Assembly (NCBI GenBank): GCA_947629075.1 | Contig: CANRCI010000035.1 | Coordinates: 1 to 12,687, forward strand | DNA from: an uncultured Bacilli bacterium | GTDB taxonomy: Bacteria > Bacillota_I > Bacilli_A > RF39 > UBA660 | Direction: 5' to 3' | DNA: 12,687 nt | In this document: piece after piece, positions 1-6,656 of the stretch | Numbering within the stretch: the stretch's first letter is position 1 | Layout: each line of letters opens with the position of its first letter | Made by a program: the position numbers and the translations under genes | Notes under the pieces: model-generated | Databases searched by the model: none | The model's input: the letters and a program-made list of their open reading frames with translations, nothing else | What the model was told of the DNA's origin: nothing

Positions 1-88
1 CATTAAAATGCTTCGCAACAATTTAGGAAAGTACCGCGATCTAATCAAAACAGTACGCGGTGTAGGTTATAAATTTGAAATTAAATAA
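1..88 (+). CDS. Response regulator, OmpR/PhoB family (C-terminal fragment)
   Basis: This is the last 28 codons of a gene that begins before the window; the frame starts at base 2 and ends with TAA at 86-88. The visible peptide runs from IKMLRNNLGKY to TVRGVGYKFEIK, which is the recognition helix and C-terminal hairpin wing of an OmpR/PhoB winged-helix DNA-binding domain; the R-G-x-G-Y-x-F/W signature is diagnostic. The gene overlaps the start of the histidine kinase by 14 bases, so the two are a cognate two-component pair that is probably translationally coupled. The receiver domain lies outside the window and the regulon cannot be inferred. Confidence 0.9.
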   Translation, partial: IKMLRNNLGKYRDLIKTVRGVGYKFEIK

Positions 89-1484
89 AAACAGTTTAGC
101 AGTTAAAATTTGGACTTATCTAGCCCTATTCTCATTTGTCATATTAGTTTTCCTATGGCTCTTTCAAGTTCTTTTTTTAGATAGATATTACGAATACTAT
201 AAAACGCAGAGAATGAATGCTGTTGCTAAAGAAATACAAGAAAAATATAAAAAAGGTGACAATTTAATCGAATTACTCAAAGATATCAATATCAAAGAAG
301 GTATTTGTATCGAGTTTGAAAATCGTGAAGATTTCTTATACTATTCGTCAAACATGAACAAATCTTGTATCATTAGTAATAACAATGAAGAAATAAGAAA
401 AAAGATAACTAGTTTCAAAGATAGTCAACAAAAAAATATTACTCTAAAAGTCAGTGGCGAAAAAATGAAGAAAAAAGGATTGATCTACGGTTTGAAATTG
501 GATAACGACGTCTATTTATTTCTAAACACTGTCTTAGAACCAGTTGATGCCACTATCACTATTTTGACCAGTCAATTAATTATTGTAACTATCATTGTTC
601 TAGTTTTATCACTACTCATCTCCTACTTCATATCACGTAAACTATCGACACCGATAACTACTCTAAAGGACAAAGCTAAATTGTTGTCCAATGGTTTGTA
701 CAATATAGAGTTTCCAACTGATACAGAAATTGATGAAATCAACGAATTGTCTAAGACATTAAACTATGCTCAAGAAGAGTTATCCAAAACCGATGAACTA
801 CAAAAGGATTTAATGGCCAATGTCTCACACGACTTAAAAACACCACTTACGATGATCAAAGCTTATGCTGAAATGATACGAGACATTACGTATAAAGATA
901 GAGAAAAATGTATGGAAAATCTCGATATCATCATTGAGGAAACAGAGAGACTTAACATTCTAGTAAGTGATATTTTGGATCTTTCTAAACTACAATCCAA
1001 TATCGAAAAATTAAACGAAGAAGAATTCGATTTAATCGATTTAGTCGCGACAATTATCAATCGTTATGAAATATTATCACTAACGGAAAAATATCACTTT
1101 ATTCTAGATTCTCCTGATGATAAATTGATTATTAAAGCTGATAAATCAAAATTGGAACAAGTAATCTATAACTTGATCAACAACGCCATTAACTATACCG
1201 GAAAAGATAAGACAGTTAAAATTATCATTACGAATGATGAAAATATAAGAGTGAGTATCCAGGATAGTGGTGATGGCATCGAGGAAGAAGATTTAAAATA
1301 CATCTGGGATAAGTATTACAAGAGTAAGAAAAAACATAAACGCAACATGATTGGTACTGGTCTAGGTCTTGCCATTGTTAAAAACATCCTCGAACTGCAC
1401 AACTTCCAATACGGGGTTATCTCTAAAAAGAAAAAAGGTACGACTTTCTATTTTGAAATTCCCAAAGAAAAAGAAGAAAATTAA
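75..1484 (+). CDS. Membrane sensor histidine kinase (two-component system)
   Basis: A 469-residue class I sensor kinase that autophosphorylates and passes phosphate to the response regulator encoded just upstream. Visible order: TM1 about residues 12-34, an extracytoplasmic sensor region about 35-160 rich in Lys/Asn/Glu, TM2 about 161-186, HAMP about 187-240, HisKA with H-box SHDLKTP (phospho-acceptor His252), then HATPase_c with N-box NLINNA (366-371), G1 box DSGDGI (397-402) and G2 box GTGLGLAI (427-434). All catalytic boxes are intact. The start is TTG at 75-77, inside the end of the regulator gene, with AGGT at a fitting distance upstream. The next ATG (base 213) would remove TM1, so TTG is preferred. 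The sensor region has no domain I recognise and the stimulus is unknown. The architecture resembles PhoR/VanS-like kinases, but no specific assignment is justified. Confidence 0.93.
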   Translation: MKLNKNSLAVKIWTYLALFSFVILVFLWLFQVLFLDRYYEYYKTQRMNAVAKEIQEKYKKGDNLIELLKDINIKEGICIEFENREDFLYYSSNMNKSCIISNNNEEIRKKITSFKDSQQKNITLKVSGEKMKKKGLIYGLKLDNDVYLFLNTVLEPVDATITILTSQLIIVTIIVLVLSLLISYFISRKLSTPITTLKDKAKLLSNGLYNIEFPTDTEIDEINELSKTLNYAQEELSKTDELQKDLMANVSHDLKTPLTMIKAYAEMIRDITYKDREKCMENLDIIIEETERLNILVSDILDLSKLQSNIEKLNEEEFDLIDLVATIINRYEILSLTEKYHFILDSPDDKLIIKADKSKLEQVIYNLINNAINYTGKDKTVKIIITNDENIRVSIQDSGDGIEEEDLKYIWDKYYKSKKKHKRNMIGTGLGLAIVKNILELHNFQYGVISKKKKGTTFYFEIPKEKEEN

Positions 1485-1500
1485 TTTTTCTTCCTTTTTT
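1473..1500. terminator. Probable bidirectional terminator between convergent genes
   Basis: An inverted repeat GAAGAAAA / TTTTCTTC (1473-1480 and 1486-1493) has a five-base loop containing the kinase stop codon. It is followed by six T on the plus strand (1495-1500) and by a T-rich run on the minus strand. The stem is A/T-rich and so weak, but its position between two convergent genes 14 bases apart supports a shared terminator. Confidence 0.5.
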
Positions 1501-2407
1501 ATTCTCCGATATAAGTCTCTGGTGTATCATCTACTCTATTTTTTCTATTTCTAAAGAAATTAAAGATAAAGACTAAAATCAAAGTAATTAAGATACTAAC
1601 TATCGCTGTTGAAGTAACAATTCCTAAATTATCTTCTTCTGTGGCAGTCTCAGTTTTACCATCTTTAACTACCACATCAAAACTGGTCTTAATACCACCA
1701 CTAGATACTGTAATTTTAGCTTTTCCAGCTTTTCTCGCAAATATTTTTCCGTCAGTTGTCACATAAGCTACTTTGACATCACTAGATGAAAAGTTAAGAG
1801 CTGAATATTTAACAGCACTAGGTTCGACAACCACAGGAACATCGACTACTTCGGAAACTTTGATATTTAAATTGTTTTTAGCTTCCAATTTAGTTACCTT
1901 AACACTATCTTGTTTTTGATCAACATTACTAACACTATTACTATTTATTGTTAATGAGACAGTTGGTGATGCTTCAGTCGATTTATTGGAATTATATCTA
2001 CTACTTATAATGATATCTTTATCGATATCTTTCTTAACACGGTATACTGTAGCAGCAATTTTACTATTAGCAGTAAACTTATCATTATCTAATACTTGAC
2101 AGATGATGTACTTGTAAGTAGAACCATCTTTTTTATAACTACAATAAGCATTAGATTGGTAAGAAATAACTCCCACTACTTCTAAATAGTTATCATCATA
2201 AGTATCAAAGATATTGATAAAGTTTACACCGTTTAAATAATTCTTATCATTAGTAACAGTATGATCGACATATATATAACTTCCCTGTTTTAGAGAAGTA
2301 ATATTATTTCCTAAACTAATATTACCATTAGTCGTTACTGCTTTAACTGGTACTATTCCCAAAACGAAAAGTAAAACAGTAACTATAACATATTTAATCT
2401 TCTTCAT
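1499..2407 (-). CDS. Secreted, C-terminally membrane-anchored Ig-like (Big_2-type) protein
   Basis: A 302-residue type I membrane protein. It has an N-terminal signal peptide (MKK plus hydrophobic core to about residue 20, likely cleavage after VKA at 23), a beta-rich extracellular domain about 30-155, a second beta domain about 172-248, a TM helix about 262-285, and a short basic/acidic cytoplasmic tail (from RNRKNR). The second domain has the pattern of a bacterial Ig-like group 2 fold: sequence like FSSSDVKVAYVTTDGKIFA then GKAKITV, the usual 'xSSxxxVAxVxxxGxxxAxxxGxAxIT' signature. The first domain may be cohesin- or adhesin-like but I cannot name it. Only two Cys (89 and 103) occur in the mature extracellular part and could form a disulfide. 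Start ATG is preceded by AGGTGAG. There is no LPXTG motif, so anchoring is by the TM helix. The ligand or role is unknown; surface adhesion is an inference. Confidence 0.75.
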   Translation of the reverse strand: MKKIKYVIVTVLLFVLGIVPVKAVTTNGNISLGNNITSLKQGSYIYVDHTVTNDKNYLNGVNFINIFDTYDDNYLEVVGVISYQSNAYCSYKKDGSTYKYIICQVLDNDKFTANSKIAATVYRVKKDIDKDIIISSRYNSNKSTEASPTVSLTINSNSVSNVDQKQDSVKVTKLEAKNNLNIKVSEVVDVPVVVEPSAVKYSALNFSSSDVKVAYVTTDGKIFARKAGKAKITVSSGGIKTSFDVVVKDGKTETATEEDNLGIVTSTAIVSILITLILVFIFNFFRNRKNRVDDTPETYIGE

Positions 2408-2428
2408 AAACTCACCTCAAACACTAAT

Positions 2429-2457
2429 ATGATAACCCAAAACTATTAATTTTTCAA
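2429..2457 (-). promoter_or_regulatory. Sigma-A-type promoter for the Ig-like surface protein
   Basis: On the minus strand, TTGAAA (-35, 2452-2457) and TATCAT (-10, 2429-2434) are separated by exactly 17 bases. The predicted start lies a few bases downstream, before the AGGTGAG ribosome binding site of the gene starting at 2407. The -35 is only four bases past the gmk stop codon, and no terminator is seen between them, so gmk transcripts may read into this gene. Confidence 0.65.
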
Positions 2458-2460
2458 TAA

Positions 2461-3150
2461 TTATTTAATATCGCGTTCTGGATTAACAAACTCTTTATTG
2501 GCAACTAACATTTCATGAACTAACTCTTCTTCATTGTTTAGATAAACTTCCTCGATACGGTCGACACGACATCTTTCAGCACTCAGAATAGCCAAAACTT
2601 TCTTAGCAGCATCTTCAGCAATATCGTTGACAACGACATAATTGTATTTTGTAACTTCATTTATTTCTTGATAAGCTTTTTTGAAACGCTTTAAAATCTT
2701 ATCTTTCGTCTCGGTACCTCTTCCTTCTAAACGACGTCTTAATTCCCGCATACTAGGTGGCATAATAAAAATAAAGATGGCATCGTTTACTAATTCTTTT
2801 ACTTTCAAAGCTCCTTCTATTTCAATCTCTAAAATGACGTCATATCCCATCTTTAACTTATCGTTAACTTCTTTTTTAGGAGTACCGTAATAATTATCAT
2901 TGTATATAGCGTACTCTAAAAAGTCACCGGCTGCAATCCTTCTTTCAAATTCTTCTTTAGATATGAAATAGTAATCGACACCATCAATCTCGCCTTCTCT
3001 AGGACTTCTAGTAGTACAAGAAACAGAATACAACACGTGTTTATTCTCTTTTCTGACGATTGCTCCAACGGTTCCTTTACCACATCCACTAGGTCCCGAT
3101 ATGATTATAAGGTTCCCATTCTCACTCTGTTTTATAACATTCTCTTCCAT
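2461..3150 (-). CDS. gmk: Guanylate kinase
   Basis: Phosphorylates GMP to GDP with ATP, in purine nucleotide synthesis and (p)ppGpp metabolism; cytosolic. The P-loop GPSGCGKGT is at residues 19-27. The GMP-binding lid follows with YSVSCTTRSPREGEIDGVDY (41-60) and YGTPK; then a helix with RGTETKDKILKR, the adenine-side Arg region. The segment usually read as [IL]D[VI]QGA is EIEIEGA here, so the usual D and Q are both replaced by E, a mild departure. The protein is 229 residues, some 20 longer than typical (~205), with an acidic C-terminal tail ending PERDIK. Start: an in-frame TTG at 3162 lies inside the Shine-Dalgarno sequence (TTGGAGG), so the ATG at 3148-3150, five bases after GGAGG, is the real start. 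It has its own promoter and is separated from tsf by a strong terminator. Confidence 0.96.
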   Translation of the reverse strand: MEENVIKQSENGNLIIISGPSGCGKGTVGAIVRKENKHVLYSVSCTTRSPREGEIDGVDYYFISKEEFERRIAAGDFLEYAIYNDNYYGTPKKEVNDKLKMGYDVILEIEIEGALKVKELVNDAIFIFIMPPSMRELRRRLEGRGTETKDKILKRFKKAYQEINEVTKYNYVVVNDIAEDAAKKVLAILSAERCRVDRIEEVYLNNEEELVHEMLVANKEFVNPERDIK

Positions 3151-3171
3151 AAATGCCTCCAATTTAGAAAA

Positions 3172-3200
3172 ATTATAACACCATCAAATCAAATTTACAA
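3172..3200 (-). promoter_or_regulatory. Promoter of gmk (extended -10)
   Basis: On the minus strand, TTGTAA (-35, 3195-3200), a 17-base spacer and TGTTATAAT (TGn extension plus perfect TATAAT at 3172-3177). It lies just upstream of the gmk ribosome binding site and downstream of the tsf terminator, so gmk is likely transcribed independently. Confidence 0.7.
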
Positions 3201-3224
3201 CTGATTTAAAATACCTTTACAAAC

Positions 3225-3250
3225 AAAAAAACTACCTCTTTTGAGATAGT
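3225..3250 (-). terminator. Rho-independent terminator after tsf
   Basis: On the minus strand, ACTATCTC pairs with GAGGTAGT (8 bp with one G-T pair) around an AAAA loop, followed by a run of T (complement of 3225-3230). It begins eight bases after the tsf stop codon and closes the rpsB-tsf transcript. Confidence 0.85.
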
Positions 3251-3257
3251 CTTTTCA

Positions 3258-4130
3258 TTATCCATTCATTTGACTCATAACTTCACTAGCAAAGTCATCT
3301 TGTCTCTTTTCGATACCTTCTCCTACTTCATAACGAATAATTGATTTGAAAGTACCATTATTATTTTTAATATAAGTTTTAACATCAACATCAGGATCTT
3401 TAACAAATGCTTGCTCTAGTAGACAATTTTCTTTATAAAACTTATTGATTCTACCATTAACCATTTTTTCAGCAATCTCAGCTGGTTTTCCTTCATTGAT
3501 AGCTTGCTCTTTAATTAGTTCCTTTTCCTTTTCTAAGACATCAGCAGGAACACTTTCACGATCTACATAAGGAGGATTCATGGCTGCCATATGCATAGCA
3601 ACATCACGAGCAACATCACTATTTGCACCTTCTAAAACAGAAAGTACAGCGATTTTACCACCCATATGTAAATATGATCCAAATTCCTCATTATCGTTTT
3701 TAGTTACAACAGCAAATCTTCTAAAACTAATCTTTTCACCAATTTTAGCAACTAAACTAACTAAATAATCTTTAATCTTTCCATTTTCAGTTTCTAATTC
3801 TAAAGCACTATCCATATCAGTTGCCTCACTTTTTAAAATAGCATTCGCAACTGTTGAAATAAATTTTTTAAACTCATCATTCTTAGCAACGAAATCAGTT
3901 TCACTATTTACTTCTAGGATAACAGCTTTATTTCCATCGATAACGATATCAGCAAGTCCTTCAGCAGCAATTCTAGACTCTTTCTTAGCAGCCTTAGCAA
4001 CACCTTTTTCACGAAGCCATTCAACTGCTTCTTCCATATTACCATTAGTTGCATCTAAAGCTTTTTTACAATCCAAAATTCCAGCACCAGTTTGTTCTCT
4101 TAACGTTTTAACATCGTTTGCACTAAACAT
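3258..4130 (-). CDS. tsf: Translation elongation factor Ts
   Basis: Guanine-nucleotide exchange factor for EF-Tu; cytosolic. The N-terminal UBA-like module is at about 1-50 (VKTLREQTGAGILDCKKAL, then AVEWLREKGVAKAAKK). The core follows with the TDFVAKN motif at 78-84, which inserts into EF-Tu to disrupt Mg/GDP binding; later HMAAMNPPYVDRESVPADVLEKE is typical of the dimerisation/core region. Length 290 residues is normal for Firmicutes. ATG start is preceded by GAGGAGG at good spacing. It follows rpsB with 12 bases between, the classical rpsB-tsf operon. Nothing unusual is seen in the sequence. Confidence 0.98.
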   Translation of the reverse strand: MFSANDVKTLREQTGAGILDCKKALDATNGNMEEAVEWLREKGVAKAAKKESRIAAEGLADIVIDGNKAVILEVNSETDFVAKNDEFKKFISTVANAILKSEATDMDSALELETENGKIKDYLVSLVAKIGEKISFRRFAVVTKNDNEEFGSYLHMGGKIAVLSVLEGANSDVARDVAMHMAAMNPPYVDRESVPADVLEKEKELIKEQAINEGKPAEIAEKMVNGRINKFYKENCLLEQAFVKDPDVDVKTYIKNNNGTFKSIIRYEVGEGIEKRQDDFASEVMSQMNG

Positions 4131-4142
4131 AAATATCCTCCT

Positions 4143-5093
4143 CTATTTTAAAACTTCAATTAATTCATCTTTTTTCATTTTGGAATAACCTTTAATTCCC
4201 TCTTCTTTAGCAAGTTCTTTAAGATTAGCTAAAGTCATTGAAGCAAGATCTTTCTCTTCATTATTATCTTTCTTAGGAGTTTCCTCTTTTTCTTCTTTTT
4301 TCTCTTCTTTTACTTCTTCTACTACTTCTTGTTCTTCTTTATTTTCTTCTTTTTTATTATTTTTACGTGTTTCTTTAGTCTTTTCTTCTTCACCGACGAA
4401 GTCGATAACTTCTTTACCTTGAACTTCCGCAATAGCATTAGTAAGTACTCCTAGCATTAATTTAACACTTCTTACAGCATCATCATTACCAGGAATGACG
4501 TAATCTACCATATCGGGATCACAGTTAGTATCGACAATACCGAATACTGGAATATTTAAGATTCTAGCTTCTTTAATAGCGATTTCTTCTTTACGAGGAT
4601 CAACGATTACTAAAGCATCTGGTAGCTTCTTCATCTCTCTAATTCCTCTTAAGTTTTTGTTTAATTTATCGTATTCTTTACGAATCTTAACAACTTCTTT
4701 TTTAGGAAGTAAATCGAATATTCCGTCACTTTCCATCTTTTCGATTTCATCTAATCTCTTAACACGTGAACGAATTGTTTTAAAGTTAGTTAACGTTCCC
4801 CCTAACCATCTTTCATTTACAAAATACATTTCTGTTCTTAAAGCACATTCTTCAGCGGCTTCTTGAGCTTGTTTCTTTGTTCCTACAAATAAAACTTTTC
4901 CCTCATTTTCAGCAATTGCTTTCATCGCATCATATGCTTCTTCTAATTTTTTTACTGTTTTTTGTAAATCGATTATGTAGATATCATCACGAGATGTAAA
5001 GATATACTCTTTCATCTTTGGATTCCATCTTCTCTTTTGGTGTCCAAAATGTACACCTGCTTCTAATAAATAATTCATTGAAACTACTGACAT
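4143..5093 (-). CDS. rpsB: 30S ribosomal protein S2 with C-terminal charged linker and Rho_N/SAP-like module
   Basis: The core, residues 1-232, is a complete S2: HFGHQKRRWNPKM near 15-27, NERWLGGTLTNF at 93-104, and PDALVIVDPRKEEIAIKEA then VDTNCDPD at 158-194. S2 is needed for mRNA binding on the small subunit. Beyond the core there is a linker of about 50 residues made mostly of Lys and Glu (233-281). A final module at 282-316 reads LASMTLANLKELAKEEG, then YSKMKKDELIEVLK; this matches the Rho termination factor N-terminal (Rho_N) / SAP-like helix pattern. The same module ends L20 nearby. Total length 316 against about 235-260 for a standard S2. The ATG at 5093 is preceded by AAGGAG with a somewhat long spacer (about 10 bases). 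It is co-transcribed with tsf. The core identity is certain; the role of the tail is unknown. Confidence 0.97.
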   Translation of the reverse strand: MSVVSMNYLLEAGVHFGHQKRRWNPKMKEYIFTSRDDIYIIDLQKTVKKLEEAYDAMKAIAENEGKVLFVGTKKQAQEAAEECALRTEMYFVNERWLGGTLTNFKTIRSRVKRLDEIEKMESDGIFDLLPKKEVVKIRKEYDKLNKNLRGIREMKKLPDALVIVDPRKEEIAIKEARILNIPVFGIVDTNCDPDMVDYVIPGNDDAVRSVKLMLGVLTNAIAEVQGKEVIDFVGEEEKTKETRKNNKKEENKEEQEVVEEVKEEKKEEKEETPKKDNNEEKDLASMTLANLKELAKEEGIKGYSKMKKDELIEVLK

Positions 5094-5112
5094 ATTTCAT
5101 TTTCTCCTTTTC

Positions 5113-5121
5113 GTTATATCA
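5113..5121 (-). promoter_or_regulatory. Candidate extended -10 promoter for rpsB-tsf
   Basis: On the minus strand TGATATAAC (TGn plus 5/6 of TATAAT) lies about 20 bases before the rpsB start. There is no good -35 at 16-18 bases. No terminator is visible between rplT and rpsB, so readthrough from the infC operon is also possible. Confidence 0.35.
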
Positions 5122-5181
5122 CTTATTAATTTCTAAAACTCATCACCATAAGGCACTAGATAAGTCAATCCATTAATATGT

Positions 5182-5763
5182 TTATTTTTGTAAAGCTGCA
5201 ATTAATTCAGCTTTTTTCATCTTATCACTATTAGCTATTTTCTTCTTACTAGCAAGTTCTTTTAACTCTTTTACAGTAAGTTTACTCAAATCCTCTTCTT
5301 CTTTTTTTACTTCTTTTTTGCTCTCTTTATTCTCTTCTTTGGCCTTTTTAGTTTGTTTAACTACTTTTAATACTTCTTGATCTTCAACTTTAGCAGCTTT
5401 TACTTTTCCATTAAGACCATCTTTAGCTACTTTTACGATTTCACTAAATGCTTTTGGATCATTGATAGCAATCTCTGATAACATCTTTCTATTTAATTCA
5501 ACTCCAGCTTTATTTAAACCATCGATGAATTTAGAATAACTGATTTCGTTTTCACGACATGCTGCATTAATTCTTGTAATCCACAATTTTCTAAAGTCTC
5601 TCTTCTTTTGTTTTCTATCACGGAATGCATATTGTCCAGAGTGCATCAATTGTTCTTTAGCAGTTTTATATAATCTATGTTTACTTCCAAAGTAACCTTT
5701 AGCGGCTTTTAAAACCTTTTTATGACGTTTCTTTGTAGTAACTCCATTTTTTACTCTTGTCAT
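5182..5763 (-). CDS. rplT: 50S ribosomal protein L20 with C-terminal linker and Rho_N/SAP-like module
   Basis: Residues 1-117 are a full L20: TRVKNGVTTKKRHKKVLKAAKGYFG, RDRKQKKRDFRKLWITRINAA split across 48-68, and the GLNKAGVELNRKMLSEIA helix region. L20 is essential for early 50S assembly and represses its own operon by binding the infC leader. Standard L20 ends near residue 118; here it continues to 193. A Lys/Glu-rich linker (118-157) is followed by DLSKLTVKELKEL and KMKKAELIAALQK (158-193), a Rho_N/SAP-like module that is identical at 17 of 35 aligned positions to the tail of S2. ATG is preceded by AAGGAGG. It follows rpmI by 17 bases. Whether the tail stays on the mature ribosome, and what it binds, cannot be told from sequence. 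Confidence 0.97.
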   Translation of the reverse strand: MTRVKNGVTTKKRHKKVLKAAKGYFGSKHRLYKTAKEQLMHSGQYAFRDRKQKKRDFRKLWITRINAACRENEISYSKFIDGLNKAGVELNRKMLSEIAINDPKAFSEIVKVAKDGLNGKVKAAKVEDQEVLKVVKQTKKAKEENKESKKEVKKEEEDLSKLTVKELKELASKKKIANSDKMKKAELIAALQK

Positions 5764-5780
5764 CTTTCTTCCTCCTTACA

Positions 5781-5957
5781 TTAGATTAAATTCTTTAATC
5801 TTTTACTATCAGCTTTTGAAATAACTGATCCCTTTCTGTTTTTACGATTAGCTTTCATAGACTTTTTACCATTGTTATGTCTACTACCTGGTCTTCCAAT
5901 CTTACCATTATTTCCAATTTTCTTAGATACACCTTTATGTGTTTTTAATTTTGGCAT
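5781..5957 (-). CDS. rpmI: 50S ribosomal protein L35
   Basis: A small basic protein of 58 residues beginning MPKLKTHKGVSKKIG, the L35 N-terminal signature (MPKxKTHxGxxKR), with a middle RHNNGKKSMKANRKNRKG and a C-terminal SKADSKRLKNLI. Usual length is 64-66, so this copy is a few residues short at the C-terminus. ATG follows AAGGAGG with six bases between. It sits between infC (15-base gap) and rplT (17-base gap), the conserved infC-rpmI-rplT order. Confidence 0.95.
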   Translation of the reverse strand: MPKLKTHKGVSKKIGNNGKIGRPGSRHNNGKKSMKANRKNRKGSVISKADSKRLKNLI

Positions 5958-5972
5958 AATTTCCTCCTTATT

Positions 5973-6497
5973 TTATTTCTTCGGTGTTAGTATCATCGTC
6001 ATACTACGCATTTCAAGTTTTATATCTTGTTCGATATCTGCTATATCTTTTAAGCGATCAGCAAACTTAACCAATACATCACGACCTAAATCAGTATGGG
6101 CAAGTTGACGCCCTTTAAAACGGATTGACAATTTAATTTTGTCACCTTTTTGCAAGTATTTAGTAACATTTTTTAATTTAGTCTCGACATCACCAACATC
6201 GATAGTTGGACTCAATCTAAATTCTTTTAAATTGGCAATACTAGCTTTTTGTTTCTTTAAAGCTGCTTTCTCTTTTTTAGCTCTTTCATACTTGTATTTG
6301 TTGTAATCCATTACCTTACATACTGGCGGATTACTATTGGGATTCATAAGTACTAAATCCAATCCAGCATAGCTAGCTAAAGTTAAAGCATCTTGAAGTG
6401 GCTTAACTCCTACTTGTTCTCCATTAGGTCCAATAAGTAAAACTTGACTTGCTTTAATTTGTTCATTAATCAACAAATTATTTTTCGTATTTGCTAT
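5973..6497 (-). CDS. infC: Translation initiation factor IF-3, probable ATA start codon
   Basis: IF-3 binds the 30S subunit, keeps it apart from the 50S and proofreads start codons. The N-domain has NNLLINEQI and NPPVCKVMDYNKYKYE (56-71). After the helical linker, the C-domain has LKEFRLSPTIDVGDVETKL and the RFKGRQLAHTDLG motif (126-138), all highly conserved; 174 residues is normal. Start choice: GGAGG is at 6506-6510, and the only in-frame near-cognate codon at proper distance (8 bases) is ATA at 6495-6497, giving (M)ANTKNNLLINEQI. The upstream in-frame TTG (6510-6512) and GTG (6504-6506) overlap the Shine-Dalgarno and are implausible. Rare start codons (AUU, AUC, AUA) for infC are established and allow IF-3 to repress its own translation. 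It is the first gene of the operon, behind an attenuator leader. Confidence 0.95.
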   Translation of the reverse strand: MANTKNNLLINEQIKASQVLLIGPNGEQVGVKPLQDALTLASYAGLDLVLMNPNSNPPVCKVMDYNKYKYERAKKEKAALKKQKASIANLKEFRLSPTIDVGDVETKLKNVTKYLQKGDKIKLSIRFKGRQLAHTDLGRDVLVKFADRLKDIADIEQDIKLEMRSMTMILTPKK

Positions 6498-6510
6498 AAC
6501 AAACACCTCC

Positions 6511-6650
6511 AATTTAATACAAAAAAAGTAGGTAAAGTACCTACTAAATCACAGAAAAAAACAACATATAAGTATTCTTTTCGGCTTTTTACCCACTACT
6601 GTTCGCTAAGTCGGGTGGATGTAGGTACATCGCTTTCCTTTTTTATTACG
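6511..6650 (-). promoter_or_regulatory. infC operon leader, probable L20 leader attenuator
   Basis: A leader of about 140-150 nt lies between a consensus promoter and infC. It ends in a strong terminator (6521-6545). An upstream segment GTACCTAC (minus strand, 6621-6628) is the exact reverse complement of GTAGGTAC in the ascending terminator arm (6537-6544), so an 8-bp antiterminator can form and exclude the terminator. The upstream segment can alternatively sit in a small GATG/CATC hairpin. A second hairpin pairs ACCC with GGGT around GACTTAGCGAACAGTAGT. This matches the known architecture of L20 leaders upstream of infC-rpmI-rplT in Bacilli, where excess L20 favours termination. The family assignment rests on position and architecture, not on a covariance-model match. 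Confidence 0.78.
6521..6545 (-). terminator. Attenuator terminator in the infC leader
   Basis: On the minus strand, AGTAGGTA pairs perfectly with TACCTACT around a CTT loop (stem 6527-6534 / 6538-6545), followed by seven T (complement of 6521-6527). It lies only ten bases before the infC Shine-Dalgarno, so it must be conditional for the operon to be expressed. Confidence 0.9.
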
Positions 6651-6656
6651 AGTTCA

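Noticed and set aside
863..1060. Minus-strand open frame within the histidine kinase
   Set aside because: It is fully contained in the HisKA/HATPase coding region, Ser/Ile-rich from antisense codons, and has no start signals.
5163..5168. TTGACT on the minus strand between rplT and rpsB, a good -35 for rpsB
   Set aside because: At 16, 17 or 18 bases downstream there is no hexamer resembling TATAAT (best match 1-2 of 6), so it is not called as a promoter.
6511..6650. T-box or metabolite riboswitch in the infC leader
   Set aside because: No T-box AGGGUGGNACCGCG-like sequence and no known riboswitch core were seen; position and architecture fit an L20 leader better.
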